Assembly: GCF_026261605.1 (NCBI RefSeq)
Contig: NZ_CP102486.1
Span: 4,092,001-4,156,000 of the forward strand
Origin: Dechloromonas sp. A34
Lineage (GTDB): Bacteria; Pseudomonadota; Gammaproteobacteria; Burkholderiales; Rhodocyclaceae
DNA: 64,000 nucleotides
Direction of reading: 5' to 3'
This document shows, piece after piece, positions 47,941-55,708 of this stretch (position 1 is the stretch's first letter; each line of letters starts with the position of its first letter). The notes under the pieces were generated by a model. That model was not told the DNA's origin. It did not search any database and saw only the letters and a list, made by a program, of their open reading frames with translations. A program made the translations under genes and the position numbers.

Positions 47941-48270
47941 AGTTCCCCCTCGGGAACCATGGTTTCCGCATAACCGCTCGAACTGAATATCTAATACTTA
48001 ACTCCACCACACACCATCCATCTGATTGAATCGGTGCGCATAAAACCACACATCCTAAGCAGTGTAAACCCGGTAAATTATTGTAAAATCATATACTTAG
48101 TTGACAAATTACCAAAAGGGATGTGACTTCATTTCCTGCCAAAAAAAGTTATAGATAGTGTTCAAAAAGTCGGAAATAGCCACCGGAAGGGCGAATTGAT
48201 GAAGAGCGATTGCCTGCCAAAATATTTAATTGGCAGGAAATTCGCGGCAAATGCGCAGGTCGGTCAGCCC
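47941..48270. other. candidate right-end region of the Tn7-like element
   Basis: AT-rich, no gene. GACTTCATT at 48125-48133 is the inverse of the left-end core with one mismatch and in the orientation expected for the right end. TTTCCTGCCAA (48132-48142) and TTGGCAGGAAA (48230-48240) are an 11-bp perfect inverted repeat; CCTGCCAA also occurs at 48213-48220, giving a hairpin with the latter. A precise terminus or duplication matching 24949-24953 (TTAAC) was not found. Confidence 0.4.
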
Positions 48271-49557
48271 TTATTTCGCCCGAACTATCGGTAGGCCAGC
48301 CCAATTTGTGGTGTAGCCGGGCGACAAATTACCCCGGCGCATCTGCCATGTCTTAGCGATGCCCTCTGCAGCGAGGCGCATCGTGCCACGTCCATACCGG
48401 TCATTGATGGCATCCAGAGTCCCCATCAATTTGTCGCGTCGCCCCGCTGCAATGTTGGCTGGTACGAACAGCGAAAATTGCTGATGGGTGCGAGGCACAA
48501 TGTTTAGCAGCGCTACTCCCGCTTTGTGATAACCGAAGCCAGGACGGTAAATCCGGCGCAGGACTCGCAAGCCAAAGACAATCAGAACGAGGGTATCGGC
48601 TGTCGCTTCCGGCAAAGGGATGGTCATGGCTCGCTGATACTGCGGCACGTTTTGCTTGAAGATATTGGTTCGGATGTAAATCTGTAGGGCGCCAGCCAGG
48701 GAGTCCTGCACCCGCAATTTTTCTGCCGCCCGGCTGATATAGCTGGCGACCGCCTCCTTCAGGTCCTCCAAGTCATAGACCAGTTGCCCGAATGAGCGGC
48801 TGCTCATAATTTGTTGTTTGGCCGGCGCCACGTCTTCCAGGTCGAGGCAGGACAATCCGCGCAGTTCGCGGACGGTCCGCTCAAGCACCACGGAAAACAG
48901 GCTGCGCAGGGTTTCCGCATCAGCGTCGCGCAATTGCCGGACCGTATGGATACCCATCGTTTCGAGACGCACGCTTATTTTGCGTCCCACCCCCCAGACC
49001 TCGCGAACCTCGATTCGCTCGAACAGGCTATCGAGTTCACCCACCGACATTGTCGTGAAGTCACATACGCCATCCTTACCGGCCAGCGCCTTTTTGGCGC
49101 AATGGTTGGCCAGTTTCGCCAGTGTTTTGCTGGGCCCGACCCCCACACACACCGCGAGGCCTAGCCAGTCGGCAATGCGCTGCCGCATCTCCGCACCATA
49201 GACTTGGTAGCCCCGTCGCTCGAAACCAGAGAGCTCAAGGAAGCACTCATCAATGCTGTAAACCTCAATGCTCGGAGAAAACTGACTAAGCACCTCAACT
49301 ACCCGGTTGCTCATGTCCGCGTAAAGCGCGTAGTTCGAGCTGAAAGCGACAATGCCATGCCGCCTCGCTTCATCCTGAATCTGAAACCAGGGAACGCCCA
49401 TTGGGATACCGAGTGCCTTCACTTCGGCGGAACGCGCCACGACGCAACCATCGTTATTCGAGAGAACGACGACTGGCGTGTCCTTCAGTTTCGGGTTGAA
49501 TAGCTTCTCGCAGGACGCGTAGAAATTGTTGCAGTCGACCAGGGCGAAGACGGGCAC
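48271..49557 (-). CDS. umuC: DNA polymerase V catalytic subunit UmuC
   Basis: 428 residues from the GTG at 49557 (read M, then PVFALVDCNNFYASCEKLF), one base after the umuD stop. Y-family polymerase with palm residues in LVDCNNF and YSIDECFLELSG, and little-finger region RSFGQLV. Longer frames upstream overlap umuD. With UmuD' it performs error-prone translesion synthesis. Third gene of the LexA-boxed operon. Confidence 0.95.
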   Translation of the reverse strand: MPVFALVDCNNFYASCEKLFNPKLKDTPVVVLSNNDGCVVARSAEVKALGIPMGVPWFQIQDEARRHGIVAFSSNYALYADMSNRVVEVLSQFSPSIEVYSIDECFLELSGFERRGYQVYGAEMRQRIADWLGLAVCVGVGPSKTLAKLANHCAKKALAGKDGVCDFTTMSVGELDSLFERIEVREVWGVGRKISVRLETMGIHTVRQLRDADAETLRSLFSVVLERTVRELRGLSCLDLEDVAPAKQQIMSSRSFGQLVYDLEDLKEAVASYISRAAEKLRVQDSLAGALQIYIRTNIFKQNVPQYQRAMTIPLPEATADTLVLIVFGLRVLRRIYRPGFGYHKAGVALLNIVPRTHQQFSLFVPANIAAGRRDKLMGTLDAINDRYGRGTMRLAAEGIAKTWQMRRGNLSPGYTTNWAGLPIVRAK

Positions 49558-49558
49558 A

Positions 49559-50017
49559 TTACGCGCCAATTCGTTTGAACTTGCCAACGACGACCCCCCA
49601 GACCACCAGTTCCTGCTCCTCACCGATATCGAGCGGGGCGAAGCGAGGACTTTCTGCAAGCAAGGCTACCCGGCCATTTCGACGATACAAGCGCTTGACC
49701 AGACGCTGACCATCGACAAAGGCGACGACGATATGCCCGTGCCGCGGCCGAACACTTTTATCAACGACGAGGATGTCGCCATCGAAAATCTCCGCCCCTT
49801 CCATGGATTCGCCCTCAACTGCGAAAAAGAAGGTCGAGACTGGATTTCGAACGAGGTATTCGTTGATATCCAGGCGCTGGTCTTCAAAGTCTGCAGCCGG
49901 GCTAGGGAAGCCCGCTGAAACTTTGACTTCATCCAGCGGTAGCTCAAGCCTTGGCGCTCCGAGTAAAGGAACAAAGACACCACTCGCGGCTCCAAGAGAA
50001 ATCGCAAGTTTAGGCAT
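49559..50017 (-). CDS. umuD: SOS protein UmuD
   Basis: 152 residues. Self-cleavage site in SAGFPSP (Ala-Gly, about residues 35-36), catalytic Ser in EGESMEGAEI and Lys in RLVKRLY, as in the LexA/UmuD S24 family. RecA-stimulated cleavage gives UmuD', the UmuC partner. Overlaps the upstream zinc-ribbon gene by 8 nt. Confidence 0.95.
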   Translation of the reverse strand: MPKLAISLGAASGVFVPLLGAPRLELPLDEVKVSAGFPSPAADFEDQRLDINEYLVRNPVSTFFFAVEGESMEGAEIFDGDILVVDKSVRPRHGHIVVAFVDGQRLVKRLYRRNGRVALLAESPRFAPLDIGEEQELVVWGVVVGKFKRIGA

Positions 50018-50201
50018 GGGCTACTGGCTGCTCGGCAAAATGTTCGTCGAGCGTATGGGTTTCCCGGGAATCAGCAGGCTCGGAAAGCAGGACTGATGCG
50101 CACTCCGGGCAAATCAGGCACAGGTGGCTAGCAATGTTGGCTTGTTCCAAGTCGGCAGAGGACAAGGGCACATGGCAGTGTGGGCAGACAATTCGAATCA
50201 T
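50010..50201 (-). CDS. small zinc-ribbon protein of the SOS operon
   Basis: 63 residues. IVCPHCHVPL and LICPECASV give two CxxC pairs, a likely zinc ribbon, followed by an acidic/His tail. AAGGAG precedes the ATG and a LexA box lies 15 nt upstream, so it is the first gene of an SOS operon with umuD and umuC. A role as UmuDC accessory is inference only. Confidence 0.75.
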   Translation of the reverse strand: MIRIVCPHCHVPLSSADLEQANIASHLCLICPECASVLLSEPADSRETHTLDEHFAEQPVAHA

Positions 50202-50215
50202 GGCGAACTCCTTTG

Positions 50216-50235
50216 TACTGTGATTTTATACAGTA
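50216..50235. promoter_or_regulatory. LexA box of the umuDC operon
   Basis: TACTG-N10-CAGTA, with the core CTGT-N8-ACAG and an AT-rich centre, is an essentially consensus LexA operator. A TACTGTA half-site follows at about 50251. Predicts SOS induction of the zinc-ribbon-umuD-umuC operon. Confidence 0.88.
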
Positions 50236-50515
50236 AACACGGAACCACAATACTGTACGGACGCGCCCAAGCCCCAATGTCTCGCCGGGACTTAACCTAG
50301 CCCCAATAGATACGGAAGGTGACCAACCTAAAAGATGGATTTCATCTGCCATCCCCAATCAAGAGACCACGGCAATATCGAGGTGCAACTTTGGATACGA
50401 CTTGTTGCAAGGCGTTACTTGAAATCCAAGGGTGCCAACCGTACATTGGACTCATGCGCTGAACCCCAACAGTGCTGGCGGCCCACCTCTCCCCCTCCCT
50501 GAAACTGGCCGTCAG
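50236..50515 (+). ncRNA. possible small RNA before an orphan terminator
   Basis: No reading frame of note lies between the LexA box and the strong plus-strand terminator at 50516-50550, and genes on both sides start away from it. A transcript ending there would come from this stretch. No promoter was identified with confidence, so this is only a candidate. Confidence 0.2.
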
Positions 50516-50550
50516 AAAGCCCCGTGTTCCCCCTCACGGGGCTTTCGCCT
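50516..50550 (+). terminator. orphan intrinsic terminator
   Basis: An 11-bp perfect stem AAAGCCCCGTG/CACGGGGCTTT (50516-50526, 50535-50545) with loop TTCCCCCT, followed by CGCCTTTCTT. It lies upstream of the SRAP gene and of the divergent umuD operon, so no recognised gene ends at it. Confidence 0.75.
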
Positions 50551-50716
50551 TTCTTAGGTTTGGTTCACTCGGCCGGCAGCCAGACGGTTCACACTTGCCT
50601 TACCTCTTTCAAGTGGATAAACCAAGCTCACTGTCACGCTGGCGACTTCGTAAGTTAGTTAGCGCTCCATGACCTATCAGCCTCAAAACCCAAGGCGTTT
50701 TGCTATCCTCTGGGTC

Positions 50717-51379
50717 ATGTGTGCTCACTATGACCCACAAATTGACCCCGCGCGGCTTCACACCCACTTTGGCGTGAATGACCCGCCATTAGGATTGAAA
50801 CCAAGCCTTTGGCCGGGTTACTTCGGACCATTTATTCGACGGCATGAATTCTCCGATGTTGGCGATGAAGCAGTTCCTTTCCGCGAACTGATGGTCGGTT
50901 CGTTTGGACTCATACCGCATTGGTCAAAAGACACGACGATTGCTCGCCGTACCTACAATGCGCGTTCCGAGACAGTCCATGAAAAGCCAAGCTATCGAGA
51001 CGCATGGCGATTGGCACGGCACTGCATTATTCCCGCTGAAGCAATCTACGAACCCGATTGGCGCTCGGGAAAGGCAATTCCAACCCGCATCACCCGAGCT
51101 GATGGAGAGCCCCTCGGTATAGCTGGATTATGGGCAGCATGGAAAAGTCCGACGGGTGAGCTAAAGCACAGCTTTACGATGTTGACTATCAATGCTGACA
51201 GTCATCACTTCATGCGGCAATTCCACAAGCCGGAAGATGAAAAGCGGATGGTCGTCATACTAAATGAAGAGAACTACGACGCCTGGTTGCGGGCGCCGGC
51301 GGCGGAAAGCCGAGATTTCTTTCGCCAGTTTTCTGCCGACAATCTGCGGGCAGAGCAACCGCAATCATCGCTCCTGTAA
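50717..51379 (+). CDS. SRAP (YedK-type) DNA-protein crosslink factor
   Basis: 220 residues from the ATG at 50717 (MCAHYDPQ), needed so that Cys2 is the mature catalytic residue. ARRTYNARSETVHEKPSYRDAW, CIIPAEAIYEPDW and MLTINADSHHFMRQFH are SRAP motifs with the conserved Asn, Glu and His. SRAP proteins covalently trap abasic sites in single-stranded DNA. Adjacent to the SOS operon. Confidence 0.93.
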   Translation: MCAHYDPQIDPARLHTHFGVNDPPLGLKPSLWPGYFGPFIRRHEFSDVGDEAVPFRELMVGSFGLIPHWSKDTTIARRTYNARSETVHEKPSYRDAWRLARHCIIPAEAIYEPDWRSGKAIPTRITRADGEPLGIAGLWAAWKSPTGELKHSFTMLTINADSHHFMRQFHKPEDEKRMVVILNEENYDAWLRAPAAESRDFFRQFSADNLRAEQPQSSLL

Positions 51380-51466
51380 GAAACCGTCAATAGTCTTTAT
51401 CCTCAATTTCTGTGGATAACTCTGTGGGTTCGTACTGAGCCAACCCTCTAACTCACTGACCCAATA

Positions 51467-52015
51467 ATGCTTTCCACTGCCAGCTCAATATTTAGGCGCT
51501 TCATCATTCTTTTCTTAATTCTGCTTGGGCTGCCGCTGGCCAATGCCAAGCCAGGTCCTCATCCGCCGTTTGAAATCACGGGCATGGTCACGCACAACCC
51601 GGATGGCGATACGATAGATATTCAGACCGCTGACCGCGGCCTGGTAAGGGTCAGGTTTTCCGGGGCTGACACACCGGAGACTGCGCAGGCCTTCTGGAAG
51701 GTCGCCCGCAATCATCTGAGTGCAGTGGTGAAGGACCAGCAAACGAAAGCTTGGTGCTACAAGACAGACAAGTATGAGCGGGAGGTCTGCCATGTTCATG
51801 TTGGCAGTCTGGACCTTTGCCTTGACCTGATTCAGCGTGGCTACGGATGGTACGCACGCATGTTCAGCAATGAGCTGACCAATGAGCAGCAGACGGCTTA
51901 CGCTGCCGCCGAGGAGCAGGCAAGAACAAGAATGATTGGGCTCTGGAACATCGCTGACCCGATGCCGCCCTGGGAATGCAGAAAGCTGAGAAAAGCGGGA
52001 CAGAAATGCAGATGA
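51467..52015 (+). CDS. exported thermonuclease-family protein
   Basis: 182 residues. Signal peptide at 1-27 (RFIILFLILLGLPLANA). SNase domain: ITGMVTHNPDGDTIDIQTA, RVRFSGADTPETAQ, YEREVCHVHVG, LIQRGYGWYAR and ARTRMIGLW, with the usual Arg-Asp-Glu catalytic positions. Probably a periplasmic nuclease. Confidence 0.9.
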   Translation: MLSTASSIFRRFIILFLILLGLPLANAKPGPHPPFEITGMVTHNPDGDTIDIQTADRGLVRVRFSGADTPETAQAFWKVARNHLSAVVKDQQTKAWCYKTDKYEREVCHVHVGSLDLCLDLIQRGYGWYARMFSNELTNEQQTAYAAAEEQARTRMIGLWNIADPMPPWECRKLRKAGQKCR

Positions 52016-52062
52016 AGCCTGCTCAATTGGCATAATGGACAGACCGTCTAAGCATCCTGATT

Positions 52063-52443
52063 ATGACTTGCCCCTTTTGCACACTGCCTCCCGAACGTAT
52101 CGTTCAAGAAAATGAAAACGCCATCTGGATTTACGATGGCTTCCCGGTTTCGCTCGGCCACAGCCTCATTATCCCGAAACGCCACGTTGGCTCCTTCTTT
52201 GAGGTCAGCACCGAAGAGCGCATGGCCATGCTGGCCCTGCTCGACCAGGCCAAGGCAGCCGTTGAAGAGCAGCATCATCCTGACGCCTACAACATCGGCA
52301 TCAACGACGGGGCAGCTGCCGGCCAGACCGTTTCGCATCTCCATCTACACCTGATTCCGCGCTACAGCGGCGATGTTGGTGATGCCCGCGGTGGCGTACG
52401 CTGGGTCATCCCCGATAAGGCCGATTACTGGTCTGGTCGCTAA
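52063..52443 (+). CDS. HIT family hydrolase
   Basis: 126 residues. The histidine triad is HLHLHLIPRY near residues 94-103, with an N-terminal CPFCTLPPERIV. HIT enzymes hydrolyse nucleotide phosphoramidates or diadenosine polyphosphates. The HNH gene starts 2 nt after its stop, so the two are coupled. Confidence 0.93.
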   Translation: MTCPFCTLPPERIVQENENAIWIYDGFPVSLGHSLIIPKRHVGSFFEVSTEERMAMLALLDQAKAAVEEQHHPDAYNIGINDGAAAGQTVSHLHLHLIPRYSGDVGDARGGVRWVIPDKADYWSGR

Positions 52444-52445
52444 CT

Positions 52446-53501
52446 TTGCCTTCTTTGTCTCCCTCCCCCGAAGCCCAATTGCAGTTTCTGAGCAAACTGC
52501 AGCGAGTCTTTGCAGAAGGGGATTTCACTGCCACATACAAATTCGCCTTGCTCATCGCGTTGGCTGACTTGGCAGTTGAACTGGGAGCCGATAACGGCGA
52601 CGAACTGACGGTGACGACACGCCAGATTGGCCTGCGCTTTATCGGGTTGTACTGGAAACATTCGCTACCCTACGGAACCGGTCGGCAAGGCAGCGAAGTG
52701 GGCATCCTGGTTCAGAACAACGGGGCCCAAGCCGCAGTTGTGTCGGCCATCAGTCAATTCAGGATGCAAACGCAAACCCACACGCTGCTATCGGCATTGC
52801 TACACCCGAGATTCAATGGCTTGCTGGGTGCCATATCGGCTACGGTATCCGCTCAACCGCTGACTTACCTACAAAACTTCGGCGGCGGAACCGATGAATT
52901 CATGTACGAGCGGGCAGGCCCCGGGAAAATTCGCCTCAAGCCCGGCATCGGATACTGCTTTCGACGCTTTTACCCTTTGGTCCAACAACTGGCTCGCTCA
53001 CACTGGATTGGCCACATCAAAGGTAATCGCAGAAACGTTTGTATCCTGGGGGAAGCCGATGACCTCGAGGAGTTTCTGTTTGCCTCCTCTAGGCAGTCCC
53101 TCGAAATCATGAGCAACGGTTTACGTAAACTGGACGGCCAGCAGTGTTTTTATTGTGGGCATAGCCTGACAACGGCTGACGTCGACCACTACATTCCCTT
53201 CGCTCAGTATCCGAGGGAACTCGCCCACAATTTTGTACTGGCACATCCAGCCTGCAATCGCAGCAAATCGGACACGCTGGCTGCGCTGCCGCACCTCGAG
53301 CGCTGGCTGGAACGCATTCAGCGGCACTCGGATGCGCTTGCAGAAATCGGAGCGGATGCAGGCTTTGTCATTGATGCCAAAACTACCCAACGAGTAGGTT
53401 CGTGGGCCTACGCTAATGCGGTGGCTTCCGGTGCTCAGGCGTGGTTGGCCGCGAACACCTACAGAGCCATTGACCGCCGATATACGGAGTGCTTTGCCTA
53501 A
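52446..53501 (+). CDS. HNH endonuclease-domain protein
   Basis: 351 residues from a TTG at 52446. A helical N-terminal part of about 220 residues with no recognised fold is followed by CFYCGHSLTTADVDHYIPFAQYP and NFVLAHPACNRSKSD, an HNH/His-Me zinc nuclease (about 240-285). Probably a DNA nuclease working with the HIT protein. Target and role unknown. Confidence 0.85.
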   Translation: MPSLSPSPEAQLQFLSKLQRVFAEGDFTATYKFALLIALADLAVELGADNGDELTVTTRQIGLRFIGLYWKHSLPYGTGRQGSEVGILVQNNGAQAAVVSAISQFRMQTQTHTLLSALLHPRFNGLLGAISATVSAQPLTYLQNFGGGTDEFMYERAGPGKIRLKPGIGYCFRRFYPLVQQLARSHWIGHIKGNRRNVCILGEADDLEEFLFASSRQSLEIMSNGLRKLDGQQCFYCGHSLTTADVDHYIPFAQYPRELAHNFVLAHPACNRSKSDTLAALPHLERWLERIQRHSDALAEIGADAGFVIDAKTTQRVGSWAYANAVASGAQAWLAANTYRAIDRRYTECFA

Positions 53502-53571
53502 GTTGTTGCGTTTCCCAGTGTCCCAAACACAACGTTCTCACGCAGTAGACATCCCCCTTCAAAGGAGTATT

Positions 53572-53676
53572 GTGAAACTGAGTCTTGGCCAGAAACATTG
53601 GTTGAGGCACAAGAGCAACAACGCGACTGGAGGCAACATGGTTGGTAGTCCGCCGCAGTACAAGATGATTGCGTAG
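53572..53676 (+). CDS. possible 34-aa peptide
   Basis: GTG at 53572 with AAAGGAG 6-7 nt upstream; the peptide reads VKLSLGQKHWLRHKSNNA and ends YKMIA. No family recognised. The strong Shine-Dalgarno is the main support. Confidence 0.3.
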   Translation: MKLSLGQKHWLRHKSNNATGGNMVGSPPQYKMIA

Positions 53677-53734
53677 TACCGTAACGGCTAACGCCGTATG
53701 CCTTGTTGAATTGCTACAAGGCCAAAGATTCAAG
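53677..53734. other. short hairpin-rich gap
   Basis: GCCTTGT and ACAAGGC (about 53700-53723) form a stem with a 9-nt loop. Together with 53502-53571 this completes the gap between the HNH and DUF3883 genes; no other gene is seen. Confidence 0.35.
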
Positions 53735-53757
53735 AAGCCCATGGATAGCCAACATGG
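53735..53757 (+). terminator. intrinsic-terminator-like hairpin
   Basis: AAGCCCATG / CATGGGCTT followed by CGTGCTTTT. It closes the HIT-HNH transcript. The stem closely matches that at 28545-28570. Confidence 0.65.
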
Positions 53758-53831
53758 GCTTCGTGCTTTTGGAGCCTCTGTCGCATCTCTATGACATCGG
53801 GTAACCTGGTCGCTCTAATGAGAGCGACACC

Positions 53832-54959
53832 ATGAGCATTCAGGACATCCGTGACCCGGCAGCAATCCACGCAGCCATGGCCGAATATGACCGCGTCGGC
53901 CGTACCTATTTCCTCGAGAAATATGGCTTCGGTAAAGCCCGTGAGTACATGCTGCGTGACCCGGCAAACGGTCGCCTCTACGATTCCAAAGCTATTGTCG
54001 GCGCCGCCCATGGCTATGCCTTTCCGGAACGTGGTCACCTGAGCGCAACTGACTTTAGTGGGGGCGAGGTCACCGTTGAACACCTGTTGAGCACTCTGGG
54101 ATTTGAGGTTGTCAGAATCGGCCAGGATTGGACGCGAGACGAGGTTCAAGCGACCGTGCGCGATTACTTCGAAATGTTGCGCCTCGAAGCGACCTGCCAG
54201 GTTTTCAACAAATCCGAACATAACGAACTGCTACGCCAAAGGCTCCGCGCTCGCAGCAAGGGCTCCATCGAGATGAAGCATCAGAACATCTCGGCAGTTC
54301 TGGACCAACTCGGACTTCCCTACATCCGAGGCTACAAGCCACGTTCAAACTTTCAGGACCTGTTGCGTGAGGTCGTTCTGGCACACGTTCAGCATCAACA
54401 GCCGATGATGCAGACTATCGTTGATGCCATTGAAGAGCAAACTGGACCGGGTAACAAAACCTACCGCGGCGTGCTGGTCGAGCCTCCGGTACCGGAGAGC
54501 ATCCCGACGCCGAAACGTCGCCAACGGCTTCCTAGAAAACTCGACTATGCGGCACGCGATGAGCGGAATCGAATCCTCGGCCACAGCGGTGAATCGTGGG
54601 TTCTCGGGTTTGAAGAGAATCGGCTGAGTGAAGCCAGTCGCGCCGACCTGGCAGCCAAAATTGATTGGGTCTCAGAGCGCTGTGGCGACGGTACCGGATA
54701 CGACATCATGTCGTTCGAAGAGGATGAGGTCACCCGCTTCATTGAGGTAAAAACAACCAATGGCGGCTCTCTGACGCCGTTCATCATCAGCCAGAATGAG
54801 CTGGAGTTTTCTGAGGAAACAGAAGATGCCTTCTGCCTCTATAGGGTTTTCGAGTTCTCCAATTCACCAAGGCTGTTCATCGTACGTGGCGACCTAAACC
54901 AAGCCTTGCACTTGGAAGCGATGGATTACCGTGCACGACTGAAGTCCATTTCACGCTAA
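53832..54959 (+). CDS. ScoMcrA-like N-terminal domain plus DUF3883 protein
   Basis: 375 residues. N-terminal FLEKYGFGKAREYML, SKAIVGAAHGYAFP and TDFSGGEVTVEHLLSTLGFEV match the N-terminal domain of ScoMcrA-type restriction enzymes. C-terminal RNRILGHSGESWVLGFEE, GYDIMSFEE and TRFIEVKTTNGG is DUF3883, a PD-(D/E)xK-like nuclease fold (Asp, Glu-x-Lys). Probably a modification-dependent or defence nuclease. Confidence 0.8.
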   Translation: MSIQDIRDPAAIHAAMAEYDRVGRTYFLEKYGFGKAREYMLRDPANGRLYDSKAIVGAAHGYAFPERGHLSATDFSGGEVTVEHLLSTLGFEVVRIGQDWTRDEVQATVRDYFEMLRLEATCQVFNKSEHNELLRQRLRARSKGSIEMKHQNISAVLDQLGLPYIRGYKPRSNFQDLLREVVLAHVQHQQPMMQTIVDAIEEQTGPGNKTYRGVLVEPPVPESIPTPKRRQRLPRKLDYAARDERNRILGHSGESWVLGFEENRLSEASRADLAAKIDWVSERCGDGTGYDIMSFEEDEVTRFIEVKTTNGGSLTPFIISQNELEFSEETEDAFCLYRVFEFSNSPRLFIVRGDLNQALHLEAMDYRARLKSISR

Positions 54960-55089
54960 CTCTATTCAGGCAACAATCGACCCAAAGCTGCCACAGCTGT
55001 TTCCAAATAGCGGCCAGTCCGCCAAACCCAGGTTTTACAAACTGGACTGCCACAAAGCAGCCGTTGGCGACCTCGCCCTACCGGCCAGA

Positions 55090-55124
55090 AGCGGTCGTTG
55101 CCATACCGATAGGCAATGACCGCT
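55090..55124. terminator. hairpin between converging genes
   Basis: AGCGGTCGTTGCC and GGCAATGACCGCT form a 13-nt stem with one mismatch and a 9-nt loop, between the DUF3883 gene and the cytochrome gene. No U tract; terminator role is inferred from position. Confidence 0.5.
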
Positions 55125-55141
55125 ACCTGTCAGATTCCTGA

Positions 55142-55633
55142 CTATTGAAGTCGGTAACCTGTGTGACAAGAAACGCAGGCACCCATCACATCGGCAAGCG
55201 CACCCACTGCAGGCCTAATTTCACCCGTCACAGCGGCATCCTTTGCAATCGTGCTGAATCGGCTGGCACCGCGATGCATTGCCGTTCCAGCATCTTGCAT
55301 ACCTTTCGGCATAAATTTAGATGACTCATGCGCGCCATGTGCCTTCAGCGCTGTCATGCCCAAGCGAGTCTCGGCGACATCGGCAGCGCGGTCGTAATCC
55401 GAGGCTGCCAGCGCTGCCTGAATCTCCTGAAGCGCCAGCAAATGGTCGCGCATGTTCGCCAGCGTGTGCTCTTTCATGTGTTCCGGAAATTTGACCAATT
55501 GGCGTCCATCTCCAGACGGTTGCTGTGCTTGCTTCGTCGCTTCCATGTGCTGTTGCTGCATGGCTGGGTCGTGTTGCTGGGCCAGGCTCGGGATGCTCAG
55601 CAATAATCCGAGCAGAGGAATTGCGGTACGCAT
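55142..55633 (-). CDS. cytochrome c'-like periplasmic protein
   Basis: 163 residues. Signal peptide at 1-18 (PLLGLLLSIPSLAQ). Helical body and the haem motif CVSCH at 155-159, only five residues from the end, as in cytochrome c' and related four-helix cytochromes. May bind NO or shuttle electrons. Divergent from the Crp/Fnr gene 75 nt away, so possibly controlled by it. Confidence 0.8.
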   Translation of the reverse strand: MRTAIPLLGLLLSIPSLAQQHDPAMQQQHMEATKQAQQPSGDGRQLVKFPEHMKEHTLANMRDHLLALQEIQAALAASDYDRAADVAETRLGMTALKAHGAHESSKFMPKGMQDAGTAMHRGASRFSTIAKDAAVTGEIRPAVGALADVMGACVSCHTGYRLQ

Positions 55634-55708
55634 TGCCTTCTCCGTTGAAGTTGTTGTGGAGCAACACGATACGTTAGGCTTTGCACCTCGCTATATGATT
55701 GCAATCAC

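Larger units (their letters stand above)
24954..48270. mobile_element. putative Tn7-like transposon with about 15 kb cargo (right end approximate)
   Basis: Left boundary: a TG-starting end followed at the Tn7 distance by AATAAAGTC, with three such direct repeats in 130 bp (see 24954-25110). At the other side are tnsE-like, tniQ/tnsD, tnsC, tnsB and tnsA in the Tn7 order, with tnsA outermost. The right terminus must lie beyond the partial tnsA copy (47940) and before umuC (48271), but I found no exact inverted match or target duplication. Cargo genes run from 25198 to 37495 and are interrupted by an IS66. The end assignment is inference; the tns genes are direct. Confidence 0.6.

Noticed and set aside
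48265..48285. Exact right terminus of the Tn7-like element at the umuC stop
   Set aside because: CCCTTATTTCGCC resembles the inverted left end loosely, but it is the end of the umuC coding sequence and the final bases do not match CA or ACA.
53690..53725. Integron attC site
   Set aside because: The RYYYAAC and GTTRRRY boxes do not match, and no integrase or cassette pattern is present.
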